Shown here: positions 7,483 through 15,163 of the stretch, piece after piece
How the letters are laid out: the number at the start of each line of letters is the position of its first letter
Position numbering within the stretch: the first letter of the stretch is position 1
Assembly (NCBI GenBank): GCA_025980325.1
Contig: JAICXQ010000015.1
Location: 1-43,364, forward strand
DNA from: Frankiales bacterium
GTDB lineage: Bacteria; Actinomycetota; Actinomycetes; JAFAQI01
Length of the DNA: 43,364 nucleotides
Direction: 5' to 3'
Translations under genes and position numbers: made by a program
The notes under the pieces: generated by a model
Seen by the model: only the letters and a program-made list of their open reading frames with translations
Database searches by the model: none
Told to the model about the DNA's origin: nothing

Positions 7483-9093
7483 CTACGTGACGGTGAACGT
7501 TGTCGCGACGGTGGTCGTGTCGACGTCCGACGTCGCGACGTTCAGCACGAGTTGCCACGCGCCCGGTGCCGCCAGCGTCAACGACGCGACCGCGCGGCCG
7601 GGGCCGTCGAGAGCGAACGACACCGGCAGCGGACCGACCGCCTGCGCCGGCAACCACAACGACCCGGTGACCTCTTGGACGGCCAGCGGCCGGCCGTTGC
7701 GCGCCGACGCGCGGATCCGGATCGAGGACGGCCCGGTCTTCGCCGGATCGACGGTGACACCGAGCCGGAACGTCGACGTCACGATCGTTCGCGACACCGG
7801 CGCGGCGTACGCGGTCTTGCCCGGCAACGTCACGACGAGGACGGCGGTGACGGCGAGGACTGCGGCGCCGGTCGCGCTCTCGACCATCAACCCGCGCCGG
7901 AAGACGGCGAGATCGCCGGTGCCCGACGCGTGCTGGATGACCCACCGCCGGGCGAGGTAACCGAGACCGACGATCACCGCCAGCCCGCCGATCTTCGCGA
8001 GCACGAGGCGCCCGTACGTCGTGTCCGTCAGCGCCGGCCAGTAGCCGACGTTGCGTACGGCTTGATACGCGCCGGTGCCGGCGACGACCGCGACGCAACC
8101 GAGCGCGACCGCCGAGAACCGCGGCAGCACCGTGTGCAGCGCGTCCGCGTGCCGGCGCAGCACGACGGCGACCAGCATGACGAGGCCGCCGAGCCAGATC
8201 GTCATCGCCAAGACGTGCGCGCCGTCGGACAACTGCGCCAGCCCGTGGTTGTCGTTGATGGTCGAGTGACCGGCGTCGGCGAAGGTGTCCGCGAGCACGA
8301 CCGCAAGTCCCGCGACCGTGGACGGATAGCCGTACGGTCCGCGGTCGAGCAACACCCGGAAAAGCAAAAGGATCAGCGCGACGACGACGATCCGCATGAT
8401 CACCGCGATCCCGAAGTGGGACGTGACGATCGTCGACAACAGGTGCCGGTCGAACGCGGTGCCGAGACCGCCGCCGGCGAGGTACGGCGCCTCCAACAGC
8501 AGCGCCACCACCGACCCGGACAGCAAGGTGGCGAAGCCGCCGAAGACGACTCGGCGCGCGAGGCGATCGCGGCGTCCGGCCGGCCAGAGGACGAAGAACA
8601 CCAACCCGCCGAGACCGACGATCAGGCCCGCGTACTCGACGAACCGCGCCGCGCCGAACGCGACGCCGACGACCCGGCTGCCGCCGCCGAGGTCGCTGGC
8701 GATGGGGCGCACTTTGCTCGGCGCGACGACAGAAAAGGTGAACCGGCCGGCCACCGGATGCGAGTCGCCCGAGATCACCCGGTAGATCACCGTGTAGGTG
8801 CCGGTCGCGAGGTTCGGCACGAGATGCACACCGACCGTGTCGACGCGGCCCGCGACGATGTGACCCGCCGGGCCCGTGTCGACTCGGTGCAGCACGTCGT
8901 CGTACACCCGGATCGCGCTCGGCGTGATCTCGACCGGTTCGCCGAAGCCTAGCGTCACCTGCGCCGGCGGGGTCGAGACGACCGAACCGGCGAACGGCGT
9001 CGTGCTGACCACGATGGCGTGCGCCGACGCCGCCGGTGCGACGCCGACGACGACCAAGGCGCCGGCCGCGACAACGACCGCGATCCGACGCAT
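7483..9093 (-). CDS. CopC-CopD fusion copper protein
   Basis: Membrane protein of 536 aa for copper binding and uptake or tolerance. After a signal peptide (cleavage near SASA) the mature end begins with His (HAIVVSTTPFAG), the usual N-terminal Cu ligand of CopC. A second conserved ligand region, GDSHPVAGRFTFSV, closes the CopC domain near residue 125. Residues about 145-420 hold roughly eight TM helices of CopD type (for example RFVEYAGLIVGLGGLVFFVL). A C-terminal soluble beta-rich domain of about 110 residues follows the last helix, possibly extracytoplasmic (YtkA-like by position only). CopC-CopD fusions are common in Actinobacteria. It is upstream of the phosphatase, with a likely shared transcript. 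Confidence 0.9.
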   Translation of the reverse strand: MRRIAVVVAAGALVVVGVAPAASAHAIVVSTTPFAGSVVSTPPAQVTLGFGEPVEITPSAIRVYDDVLHRVDTGPAGHIVAGRVDTVGVHLVPNLATGTYTVIYRVISGDSHPVAGRFTFSVVAPSKVRPIASDLGGGSRVVGVAFGAARFVEYAGLIVGLGGLVFFVLWPAGRRDRLARRVVFGGFATLLSGSVVALLLEAPYLAGGGLGTAFDRHLLSTIVTSHFGIAVIMRIVVVALILLLFRVLLDRGPYGYPSTVAGLAVVLADTFADAGHSTINDNHGLAQLSDGAHVLAMTIWLGGLVMLVAVVLRRHADALHTVLPRFSAVALGCVAVVAGTGAYQAVRNVGYWPALTDTTYGRLVLAKIGGLAVIVGLGYLARRWVIQHASGTGDLAVFRRGLMVESATGAAVLAVTAVLVVTLPGKTAYAAPVSRTIVTSTFRLGVTVDPAKTGPSSIRIRASARNGRPLAVQEVTGSLWLPAQAVGPLPVSFALDGPGRAVASLTLAAPGAWQLVLNVATSDVDTTTVATTFTVT

Positions 9094-9144
9094 GCGGACA
9101 TCGTCTCAGCGGCGCGAGGATCCGGCCGCGAGCGAACGCGCGCG

Positions 9145-10083
9145 TTACGGATTCGTGCAGCGCGGGGTCAGCGGCGAGTCAGGGGTCGCGCCGTACCCGC
9201 AGCTCGGCGACGCGCCCTTGGCCGGCGAGCCCTGGACCCGGACGCCGTGCCCCTCGAGATCCACGTCGAGGAACGCGCGGACCTCGCCCGGCCCGGCATG
9301 GATGACGTAGTACGGCGTCGGCTTCGTCGCCGGTCGCGTGGCGGCACGATGGCTCGTGCTCACCCGCCGGCCGGGTGACGACGACGTGGCGCCTGACCGG
9401 GCCGGTGTCGCGGCATGCAGCGCCGACGGTCGTGCGGCCGTCGCCGGCCACACCGCGATCGCCCCGGACCGCGATGCCGGCGCGTGCGTCGTGGCCAGCG
9501 TCAGCACGAGCGCGACCGACGCGACCGCACCAGTGGCAAGGCCGGTGCGAACCGGACGGCCGAGCGCGCGCAGCGCGGCAACCGCGAGCACGGCGGCGGC
9601 ACACGCCACGCGCAAGGATGCTTGCAGGGCGCGGCGGGCCCGGCAGCGAGCCATCCGCAACGCCGCCGGCGTGCCGCCCTCGGTCGACGCATCGCTTTCG
9701 GCGTCCGCCGCGGCAACCCGCAGCACCGCCGCGGTCGAGGGCCGCAGCCGACCGAGCGCCCGTGAGACCTCGTGCACCTCGATCCGCGCGAGCGCGACGC
9801 GTTCGGTGTCCGGCCCGGCCGCGACCTCCGGTACGTCGCCGAGGATCTCGCGATCGCCCCGGCGGCGCCACTGGTCCCGCCATGCGTTCATCGCGATCCG
9901 GCAGGCGAGCGGTTCGATGCCGCGCTCGTGGTCGATCTTCGGCCACATCCGGTAGAGCCGCAACGCCGTCTCCTGCACGAGGTCGTCGCGGTCGGTGACC
10001 GGCGCGCCGGCTCGAGCGAGCATCGTCCGCAGCTTCGGCACCAGCTTCGGCCACAGCGTCGCGAAATACTCCTCAGGCGACAT
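9145..10083 (-). CDS. ECF sigma factor fused to a TM helix and outer tail
   Basis: Regulatory protein of 312 aa. The ATG at 10081-10083 follows AAGGGAC, so the longer frame (to 10170) is rejected. Residues about 1-75 contain sigma region 2 (DRDDLVQETALRLYRMWPKI, then IAMNAWRDQWRRR). Residues about 95-165 are region-4-like, but with less clear HTH residues. A hydrophobic segment follows (residues about 185-205), then an Ala/Ser/Thr linker and a compact C-terminal domain (PYYVIHAGPGEVRAFLDVDL) with two cysteines. This predicts a sigma domain held at the membrane by its own helix, possibly released by a signal. No separate anti-sigma gene is adjacent. It lies 93 nt downstream of the GGDEF-EAL gene on the same strand. 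Confidence 0.75.
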   Translation of the reverse strand: MSPEEYFATLWPKLVPKLRTMLARAGAPVTDRDDLVQETALRLYRMWPKIDHERGIEPLACRIAMNAWRDQWRRRGDREILGDVPEVAAGPDTERVALARIEVHEVSRALGRLRPSTAAVLRVAAADAESDASTEGGTPAALRMARCRARRALQASLRVACAAAVLAVAALRALGRPVRTGLATGAVASVALVLTLATTHAPASRSGAIAVWPATAARPSALHAATPARSGATSSSPGRRVSTSHRAATRPATKPTPYYVIHAGPGEVRAFLDVDLEGHGVRVQGSPAKGASPSCGYGATPDSPLTPRCTNP

Positions 10084-10176
10084 CGCCGTCCGTCCCTTCG
10101 TCCGCGCCGCCGGCAGGTGCCAGCTCTGGCAGTCACCGGGTTCTACGCGCGGGCGCGGCGAACGCAACAAAAAGAC

Positions 10177-11709
10177 TTAGGCGGATCCGGCGAAGGTGTC
10201 GATCCGGCGCAACGCGGCCTCGACCGTGCGCGCGTGCCAACGCTGCCCCTGCGGGGTGCGGTAGTCCTCCTGGTTGAGCGCCGCGGCGATGCTCGCCGCC
10301 GACGCACCGCTCTGGTGCAGCGCGACCAGTCGGAGCAGGCCGTGATCGACGGTGACCTCGTCGACCGGATTCGCGCCGCCCACCCACGTCGGGCCGCCGG
10401 CCCGCGAACCTTGCAGGCCGTGCACGATCCGGGCCAGCGGGATCGGCTCGCTCCAGAGGTAGCCCTGACCGGAGTCGCAACCCAGCCGCCGCAGCATCAT
10501 CGCCTGCCGTTGCGTCTCGACGCCCATCGCCACCGCACCGGCACCGAGACCGCGCGCGAGCTCGATGCCCGACGCGACGACGGTGAGCGCGTCCGCGCTC
10601 TCGCTCATCGTCTGCACGAACGACCGGTCGATCTTCAACGTGGCGAACGCGAACGACCGCAGGTCGGCGAGGGTCGCGCCGCCGGCGCCGAAGGCATCCA
10701 ACGACACACCGACACCGAGCCGGCGCAGTACGCCGACCGCTTCGAGGACGCCGTCGGTCGAGAGCAGGCCGGCTTCCTTGACCTCGACGAGCAAGTTGCG
10801 CGCGGCCAACGCCGACGACGCGAGTGCCGAGGTGAGCAACTGGCCGACATCGCCCGCGGCCAACGTCTGCGCGGAGAGGTTCACCGACACGTAACCGTCT
10901 CCGCCGAGGATGCCGCGCTGGCGCAGTCGAGCCGCGTCGGCGCAGGCCTGGCGCAGCACCCACCCGTCGAGATCGACGGCCAATCCGGTCTGCTCGGCCA
11001 GTTCGACGAACTCGCCCGGCGCGATCGCGCCGCGGTCGCAATGTTCCCAGCGCAGCAACGCTTCGAGGCCGACGAGCAGGCCACTGTCGATCTCGACGAT
11101 CGGTTGGTAATGAAGGGAAATCTCGTCGTTGTCCAGCGCCCGGCCGAGGTCGTTCGCGAACTCGACGCGGGCCCGCGCCGTCTCGGTCATCGCCGGCTCG
11201 AAGACGACGATGCGAGCACCACCGGCCCGCTTGCCGTGGACTCGCGCGGCCGACGCGGCGGCGAGCAGTTGCTCGGCACTGCGCGGTGACGTCGCGGCGT
11301 GCGCGCCGACCGTCGCGGTGACGTGAATGCGATGCGCGCCGACGCTCACCGGGGTCGCGATCGCGGCGAGCAGCGAACGCGCGACGTCGGCGACCTGTTT
11401 CGGATCGACACCGAGCCGTACGACGACGAACTCGTCGCCGCAGATGCGTGCGACGTAGTCGTCGTCGCCCGCCCAGGCCGTCAGCCGTGCCGCGACCGCG
11501 ACGAGCAACTTGTCGGCGACGTCCGCGCCGTACGCGGTGTTCACGTCGGAGAACCGGTCGAGGTCGACCGCGAACACGCCGAACGCCGGCCCACCCGTCG
11601 CGGCGTGCGTGACCGCGGCCCGCAGCCGCTTGAGCAACGCGGGCCGGCTGGGTAGGCCGGTCAACGGATCGCTTCGGCCGGTGACCGGTGCAGCGCTGGA
11701 AGTGCTCAT
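10177..11709 (-). CDS. Degenerate GGDEF-EAL protein with recombinase-like C-terminus
   Basis: Soluble 510-aa protein with no TM helix or PAS domain. The GGDEF motif is CGDEF (residues 90-94) and the I-site arginine is absent. The EAL domain keeps EALLR (216-220), SVNLSA (275-280) and LKIDRSF (358-364). However, the metal-binding DDFGTG is LDAFGAGG, with D338 kept and the second Asp replaced by A339, and AEGVET is AMGVET with M395 for Glu. Synthesis and hydrolysis of c-di-GMP are therefore both doubtful; a c-di-GMP-binding or scaffold role is more likely. Residues about 455-502 (HQSGASAASIAAALN, then YRTPQGQRWHARTV) look like the recombinase-domain helices of serine recombinases, suggesting DNA binding. 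The SD before the ATG is weak. Confidence 0.85.
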   Translation of the reverse strand: MSTSSAAPVTGRSDPLTGLPSRPALLKRLRAAVTHAATGGPAFGVFAVDLDRFSDVNTAYGADVADKLLVAVAARLTAWAGDDDYVARICGDEFVVVRLGVDPKQVADVARSLLAAIATPVSVGAHRIHVTATVGAHAATSPRSAEQLLAAASAARVHGKRAGGARIVVFEPAMTETARARVEFANDLGRALDNDEISLHYQPIVEIDSGLLVGLEALLRWEHCDRGAIAPGEFVELAEQTGLAVDLDGWVLRQACADAARLRQRGILGGDGYVSVNLSAQTLAAGDVGQLLTSALASSALAARNLLVEVKEAGLLSTDGVLEAVGVLRRLGVGVSLDAFGAGGATLADLRSFAFATLKIDRSFVQTMSESADALTVVASGIELARGLGAGAVAMGVETQRQAMMLRRLGCDSGQGYLWSEPIPLARIVHGLQGSRAGGPTWVGGANPVDEVTVDHGLLRLVALHQSGASAASIAAALNQEDYRTPQGQRWHARTVEAALRRIDTFAGSA

Positions 11710-11772
11710 GGTTACTCATGTCGTCGGACCCGACATGTCCGATCTGAATGCCCCTACGTAACCGTTGCGGGC

Positions 11773-11781
11773 CTAGTCATT
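11773..11781 (-). promoter_or_regulatory. AATGACTAG motif upstream of degenerate GGDEF-EAL gene
   Basis: The minus-strand sequence GAAATGACTAGGCCCG lies about 65 nt upstream of the ATG at 11709. The same 9-mer AATGACTAG recurs at 5098-5106 and 38476-38484. CTAG is generally rare in GC-rich genomes, so recurrence between genes is notable. The function is unknown. Confidence 0.35.
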
Positions 11782-11812
11782 TCCGACGAGGCCGACCGAG
11801 GTACGGCGACGG

Positions 11813-12061
11813 TCAGGGCGAGCAGACGACGTACGCCGTGACCGCGCCCTGCGGGTTGGCCACGGTGGCCTGCCAGCCGGTGGGGTCGGTCAAGGTTGCG
11901 ACGGGCGCCGGCAGCGTGACCGTTTGCGCATCCGCGTTCACGAATCCGCCGCCGGTCGCCACCTGGCCGGTACCACAGAAAGCAACGGCAGCGCCGGCGC
12001 CCGTCTGGAAAGCAGCGTTGATGCTCGCCGGACCGGCCGCGCCCCTGCGGACCTTGGGCAC
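11813..12061 (-). pseudogene. Remnant of a secreted-protein gene, 5' end missing
   Basis: An 82-codon frame starting at a GTG with no SD. It encodes AGPASINAAFQTGAG, then CGTGQVATGGGF, then DPTGWQATVANPQGAVTAY and VVCSP before the stop. This cysteine/glycine pattern looks like the C-terminal module of exported actinobacterial proteins, but there is no signal peptide. In-frame sequence upstream reaches a stop at 12119-12121, inside the first codons of the antitoxin gene on the other strand. The simplest reading is that insertion or rearrangement at the toxin-antitoxin boundary removed the 5' part. It could instead be a short intact gene of unknown role. Confidence 0.45.
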
Positions 12062-12089
12062 CCTGCGCGCACCGTACGCAGAACAACGG

Positions 12090-12115
12090 CCACTACATCG
12101 AGTACATTGTAGTGG
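12090..12115 (+). promoter_or_regulatory. Palindromic operator and leaderless promoter of TA operon
   Basis: A perfect 8-bp inverted repeat (CCACTACA at 12090-12097, TGTAGTGG at 12108-12115) with a 10-nt spacer. It contains a -10-like TACATT at 12103-12108, seven bases before the GTG at 12115, so the mRNA is probably leaderless. RHH antitoxins typically bind such repeats over their own promoter, which fits autoregulation. Confidence 0.6.
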
Positions 12116-12555
12116 TGACTACTCCTACCTCCATCCGCTTCGACGCAGCGGTCTCGGCCCGGCTCTCGTCGTACGTCGCTCGGCATCCCGGGACGACCAA
12201 ATCGTCGGTCGCCGCGAGGTATGTGGACGAAGGGTTGCGGATGGAGGAGCACCCAGGCATCCTGTTTCGCTCCGGACCGACCGGGCGGCGGGCTGTGCTC
12301 CTGGGGGGTCCGGACGTGTGGGAGGTGGTTCGCGACCTGAAGGCGGCCCGGCTGGCCGAACCGAAGCTGAAGGAGAGCCAGTTGCTCACCCTTGTCGCAG
12401 ACAACACGGGAGTCGACCGGGCACAGATCGACGCCGCTCTCGCCTACTGGGCCGCCTATCCGGACGAGGTCGACACGATGATCGGCCACGCCGAGGACGT
12501 CGAGCGTGAAAACTCCGCAGCCGGCCGTCGGACCGACGACCTGCTCAACCGGTGA
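12115..12555 (+). CDS. Antitoxin-like protein, RHH plus DUF433-like region
   Basis: Predicted antitoxin and autorepressor of 146 aa. The N-terminal 40 residues (SIRFDAAVSARLSSYVARHP, then VAARYVDEGLRMEEHP) look like a ribbon-helix-helix DNA-binding fold. The middle (RRAVLLGGPDVWEVVRDLKA) and C-terminal helices (LVADNTGVDRAQIDAALAYW) resemble DUF433-type antitoxin regions. GTG at 12115 or 12112 can serve as start; both sit in the palindrome and no SD is present, consistent with leaderless translation. The stop overlaps the toxin start by 4 nt (GTGA at 12552-12555), typical of a coupled antitoxin-toxin pair. Confidence 0.75.
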   Translation: MTTPTSIRFDAAVSARLSSYVARHPGTTKSSVAARYVDEGLRMEEHPGILFRSGPTGRRAVLLGGPDVWEVVRDLKAARLAEPKLKESQLLTLVADNTGVDRAQIDAALAYWAAYPDEVDTMIGHAEDVERENSAAGRRTDDLLNR

Positions 12556-12914
12556 GGCTCCTGCTCGACGAGATGATCAGCCCGCGAGTCGCAGAAGTGT
12601 TGCGCGCGGCCGGCCATGACGTTGTTGCTGTCGCCCAAGACGTCGCCTTGCGTGGCGTCCCGGATGACACGTTGCTGGAGAAGGCGACCGCCGCGAAGCG
12701 CGTGCTCGTCACCCGCAACGTCGCCGACTTTGCCCGCCTACACTCGCAGTGGGGCGCGGAGGGGAGGCGTCATCACGGCATCGCGATGGTGACGCAGCAA
12801 GCCTTTCCGCAGAACCGATCGTTCATCGGCGCGCTGACGGCGTCGCTCGTCGGTGGCGAGGACCTATTGCGACTTGCGAGTGGCGGCGAGTGCGTCTTTC
12901 TGCACAGCGCTTGA
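12552..12914 (+). CDS. PIN-like toxin, DUF5615 family
   Basis: Predicted ribonuclease-type toxin of 120 aa, translationally coupled to the antitoxin through a 4-nt overlap. It starts MRLLLDEMISPRVAEVLRAA with the family's early acidic pair (D6, E7), then GHDVVAVAQDV. The central strand LVTRNVADFARLH matches the LVTxDxDF motif of DUF5615/Mut7-C PIN-like proteins, except that Asn occupies the first Asp position. Whether it retains nuclease activity is uncertain. The C-terminus (QNRSFIGALTASL) also fits the family. It is convergent with the matrix-like operon, 21 nt before that operon's last stop codon. Confidence 0.8.
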   Translation: MRLLLDEMISPRVAEVLRAAGHDVVAVAQDVALRGVPDDTLLEKATAAKRVLVTRNVADFARLHSQWGAEGRRHHGIAMVTQQAFPQNRSFIGALTASLVGGEDLLRLASGGECVFLHSA

Positions 12915-12935
12915 GGAGTGGGCGCGACCCGGCGA

Positions 12936-14573
12936 TTAGAACAGTTCGGCCGTCGTCGACTTCGAGCTTGGCGACAGAGCGCTTCCGCTGTGGCCGTTCA
13001 GTCCGTTGGTGGCGTTCCACGTTGCGGTGTGGTTCGCGGCCACGGACGGCTTCGTGCCGCCGGACCCCACGGTGCCGAGTGTGATCGCCACCGTGCTGTT
13101 GCCGGTAGTTGACGAGTAGCTGTAGGCCAGCGTCGACCCGGTGAAGGTGATCGCGTTGGAGTAGATGCCGCCGCCCCCGTCCAGAGCGATCGTCCCGAAC
13201 CGGAACGTCGCACAGGTCGCCGAGCTGAACGTGATGCTGTCGTTCGCGCTGGCGGTGCCCTTGACGTACGTCACGACCACGTCGCTCAGGGAGCGACTCG
13301 TCGTGTCGCCGGCGGGCGAGGCCCACGTCGCAGCAGAGCACATGCTCGCGGTCTGCAAGGCGGTGCTGAACGACACCGTGATCGTGTCGCCCTGTTCCGG
13401 CTGCCCGGCGGTCGTTCCGGCCCCGCCCTTGTTGGTGATGGCCACGCTGATCGGCTGAGCTGCATTGGCGACGGTGACCGCGACGGTCGCCGACGTCGTC
13501 TGGTTTCCAGCACTGTCCGCGGCAACGTCGCGCAGGTCGTACGACCCGTCGGTGAGACCCGACACGTCCCATGTGGCCGAAGCCGGTGACGACGTTCCTG
13601 CGCTGCCTATGTTGGTCCAGGTTGATCCGGTGTGCAGCTTGTACTGCAGTTGGATCGAGGCGAGGTTCGCATCGGTAGCCGTTCCGGTGACCGTGACGCT
13701 CGTTCCGCTGACAGCGGCGTTGCTCGCCGGCGCGGTCACGGCGACCGACGCCGGTGCCGTGGTGTCGTAGGTAAACGAACTCACTGTTGCGGACGACTGG
13801 GTGTTGCCGGCGTTGTCAGTCGCGTACGAGCTCACCGTGTAGGTGCCGTCAGCGAGGTTCGCGGCCGGGAACGCCAACGTCCAGTTCCCGGACGCGTAAG
13901 TGGCCGACAGCTTCACCTCGGTCGCGCTCTTGAAGCCCGCGGGCGCCGACGGGTCCCAGTACTTGCCCGAGTTCGCACCCGACGTCGCCTGCACGCTGAC
14001 CGAAACCGATTTCGCTCCGGAGCCGCCGGCGTTGTCGCTCGCGGTGCCGCAGATCGTGTCGGTCGCGCTGAACGGGGCGACGTTGCAACCGGCGGTCCAA
14101 CCGGACGCGTTGTACGCCGAGCCGGTCGCCGGGAACGACACCACAGACGACGGCGCGGTCGTGTCCGATGCGGTCGGCGTCACGGTCTTCGTGTTGCTTG
14201 CGGCGCTTGTCCAGGAGCTGAACGTCGCGGTCAACGTCACGGTGTACGTCGTGCCGCTGGTCAGTCCGCTCAACGAGCAGCTGCCCGCGCTGGCGGCGGC
14301 GTTGCAGCTCTGACCACCGCTGCCGTCGACGGTCGCGGTGTACGTCGCGTCCTTCTGCCAGCCGGTCGTCACCGCGGTCCAGTTGATCTGCGCGCCGGTC
14401 GACGTCACGTTCGTCGGGTTCGTCTGAACCGGAGCAGCCAGCGTGTCCGTGTTCGCGTTGCCGCTGCCCGAAGACGTCACGCTCCAGAACGCGAACGCCG
14501 TACCGGTGCCGAGCACGACGACGATCGCGGCCGCCAACGCGGCGACAACGTGCTTGCGAGCGATGCGCGCCAT
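12936..14573 (-). CDS. Exported multi-Ig/FN3 protein with SipW-type signal
   Basis: Surface protein of 545 aa, last gene of a four-gene operon. The signal peptide ends GTGTAFAFWSVTSSGSG: aromatic residues directly after the A-x-A site followed by a Gly/Ser stretch, the style of SipW-dependent TasA-like proteins. An FN3-like domain follows (about 50-130; INWTAVTTGW, GLTSGTTYTVTLTATF). Then come bacterial Ig-like repeats with linkers of the type DTTAPSSV and DTTAPASV, and motifs DGTYTVSSYATDNAGN and DGSYDLRDVAADSAGN. The last 160 residues are a separate beta-rich domain. Paired cysteines suggest disulfides. It has no sorting signal or C-terminal TM, so anchoring is unclear. It begins 1 nt after the stop of the previous gene. 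Confidence 0.8.
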   Translation of the reverse strand: MARIARKHVVAALAAAIVVVLGTGTAFAFWSVTSSGSGNANTDTLAAPVQTNPTNVTSTGAQINWTAVTTGWQKDATYTATVDGSGGQSCNAAASAGSCSLSGLTSGTTYTVTLTATFSSWTSAASNTKTVTPTASDTTAPSSVVSFPATGSAYNASGWTAGCNVAPFSATDTICGTASDNAGGSGAKSVSVSVQATSGANSGKYWDPSAPAGFKSATEVKLSATYASGNWTLAFPAANLADGTYTVSSYATDNAGNTQSSATVSSFTYDTTAPASVAVTAPASNAAVSGTSVTVTGTATDANLASIQLQYKLHTGSTWTNIGSAGTSSPASATWDVSGLTDGSYDLRDVAADSAGNQTTSATVAVTVANAAQPISVAITNKGGAGTTAGQPEQGDTITVSFSTALQTASMCSAATWASPAGDTTSRSLSDVVVTYVKGTASANDSITFSSATCATFRFGTIALDGGGGIYSNAITFTGSTLAYSYSSTTGNSTVAITLGTVGSGGTKPSVAANHTATWNATNGLNGHSGSALSPSSKSTTAELF

Positions 14574-14574
14574 G

Positions 14575-15162
14575 TCAGCCGTTCCAGTTCAGCGTCGCCG
14601 GGACAGTGAGGGTGACGTTCTGGCAGTCGTTGCTCGACGCGCCCATCTGCACCGCGCCGACCACCGTGACGGTGACGGTCGAGCCGGCGGTGATCGACAG
14701 CGGCAACGTCGCCGCACCGCTACCGACCGTGTACCCGCTCGGCGTCACCGCGGACAGCGCCGGCGTGATGCAGCCGGTCGCGGACCCGGGAGTCAGGTTG
14801 ATCGCGGTGAGCTGCACGTCGAAGGAGTTCGGGTTCGTGATCTTCACCGTAACGTCGCCGGTGCCACCCGGGCGCAGCAACGTCGTCGTGGTCGTCGCCG
14901 ACGTCGTCAGCTTCACCGAGCTCGGGTACGCGCTCGCTGCGACACTGCTGCCGGATCCGGTGCCGGTCGTCCGCAGGTACGCATACGCCGTGCCCGTGCC
15001 CGCCACTGCTGCTGCGGCGAGACCGAGGGCTACGACGGCAACTGCGGGACCGCGCGACTGCGACGCACGTGCCGATCCGAAATCGATCGAGCGGTGCGGC
15101 AACAGCGCCTTGCCGGCCACGACCCACGGCCGCACGGTCGTGTTCCACGAATAGGCAGTCAT
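14575..15162 (-). CDS. Exported TasA-like fibre candidate, 195 aa
   Basis: The ATG at 15160-15162 is preferred (GGTGG upstream); a GTG 9 nt earlier would overlap the previous gene's stop. A long n-region precedes a hydrophobic core and the sequence TAYAYLRTTGTGSGS, nearly the same as YAYWTTTGTGSG in the 16378-16878 product. The mature part is a single beta-rich domain with the phrase VKITNPNSFDVQLTAINLTP and two cysteines (in GSATGCI and SSNDCQNVTLTV). The same pattern (a V-x-N-P/A phrase, then Cys, then a Cys before a final strand) occurs in the two neighbouring products, so the three look like distant paralogues. Polymerisation is inference by analogy with TasA/camelysin. Confidence 0.7.
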   Translation of the reverse strand: MTAYSWNTTVRPWVVAGKALLPHRSIDFGSARASQSRGPAVAVVALGLAAAAVAGTGTAYAYLRTTGTGSGSSVAASAYPSSVKLTTSATTTTTLLRPGGTGDVTVKITNPNSFDVQLTAINLTPGSATGCITPALSAVTPSGYTVGSGAATLPLSITAGSTVTVTVVGAVQMGASSNDCQNVTLTVPATLNWNG

Positions 15163-15163
15163 C

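Noticed and set aside
12936-12960. A functional link between the TA module and the matrix operon
   Set aside because: They are convergent with 21 nt between stops; proximity is the only evidence.
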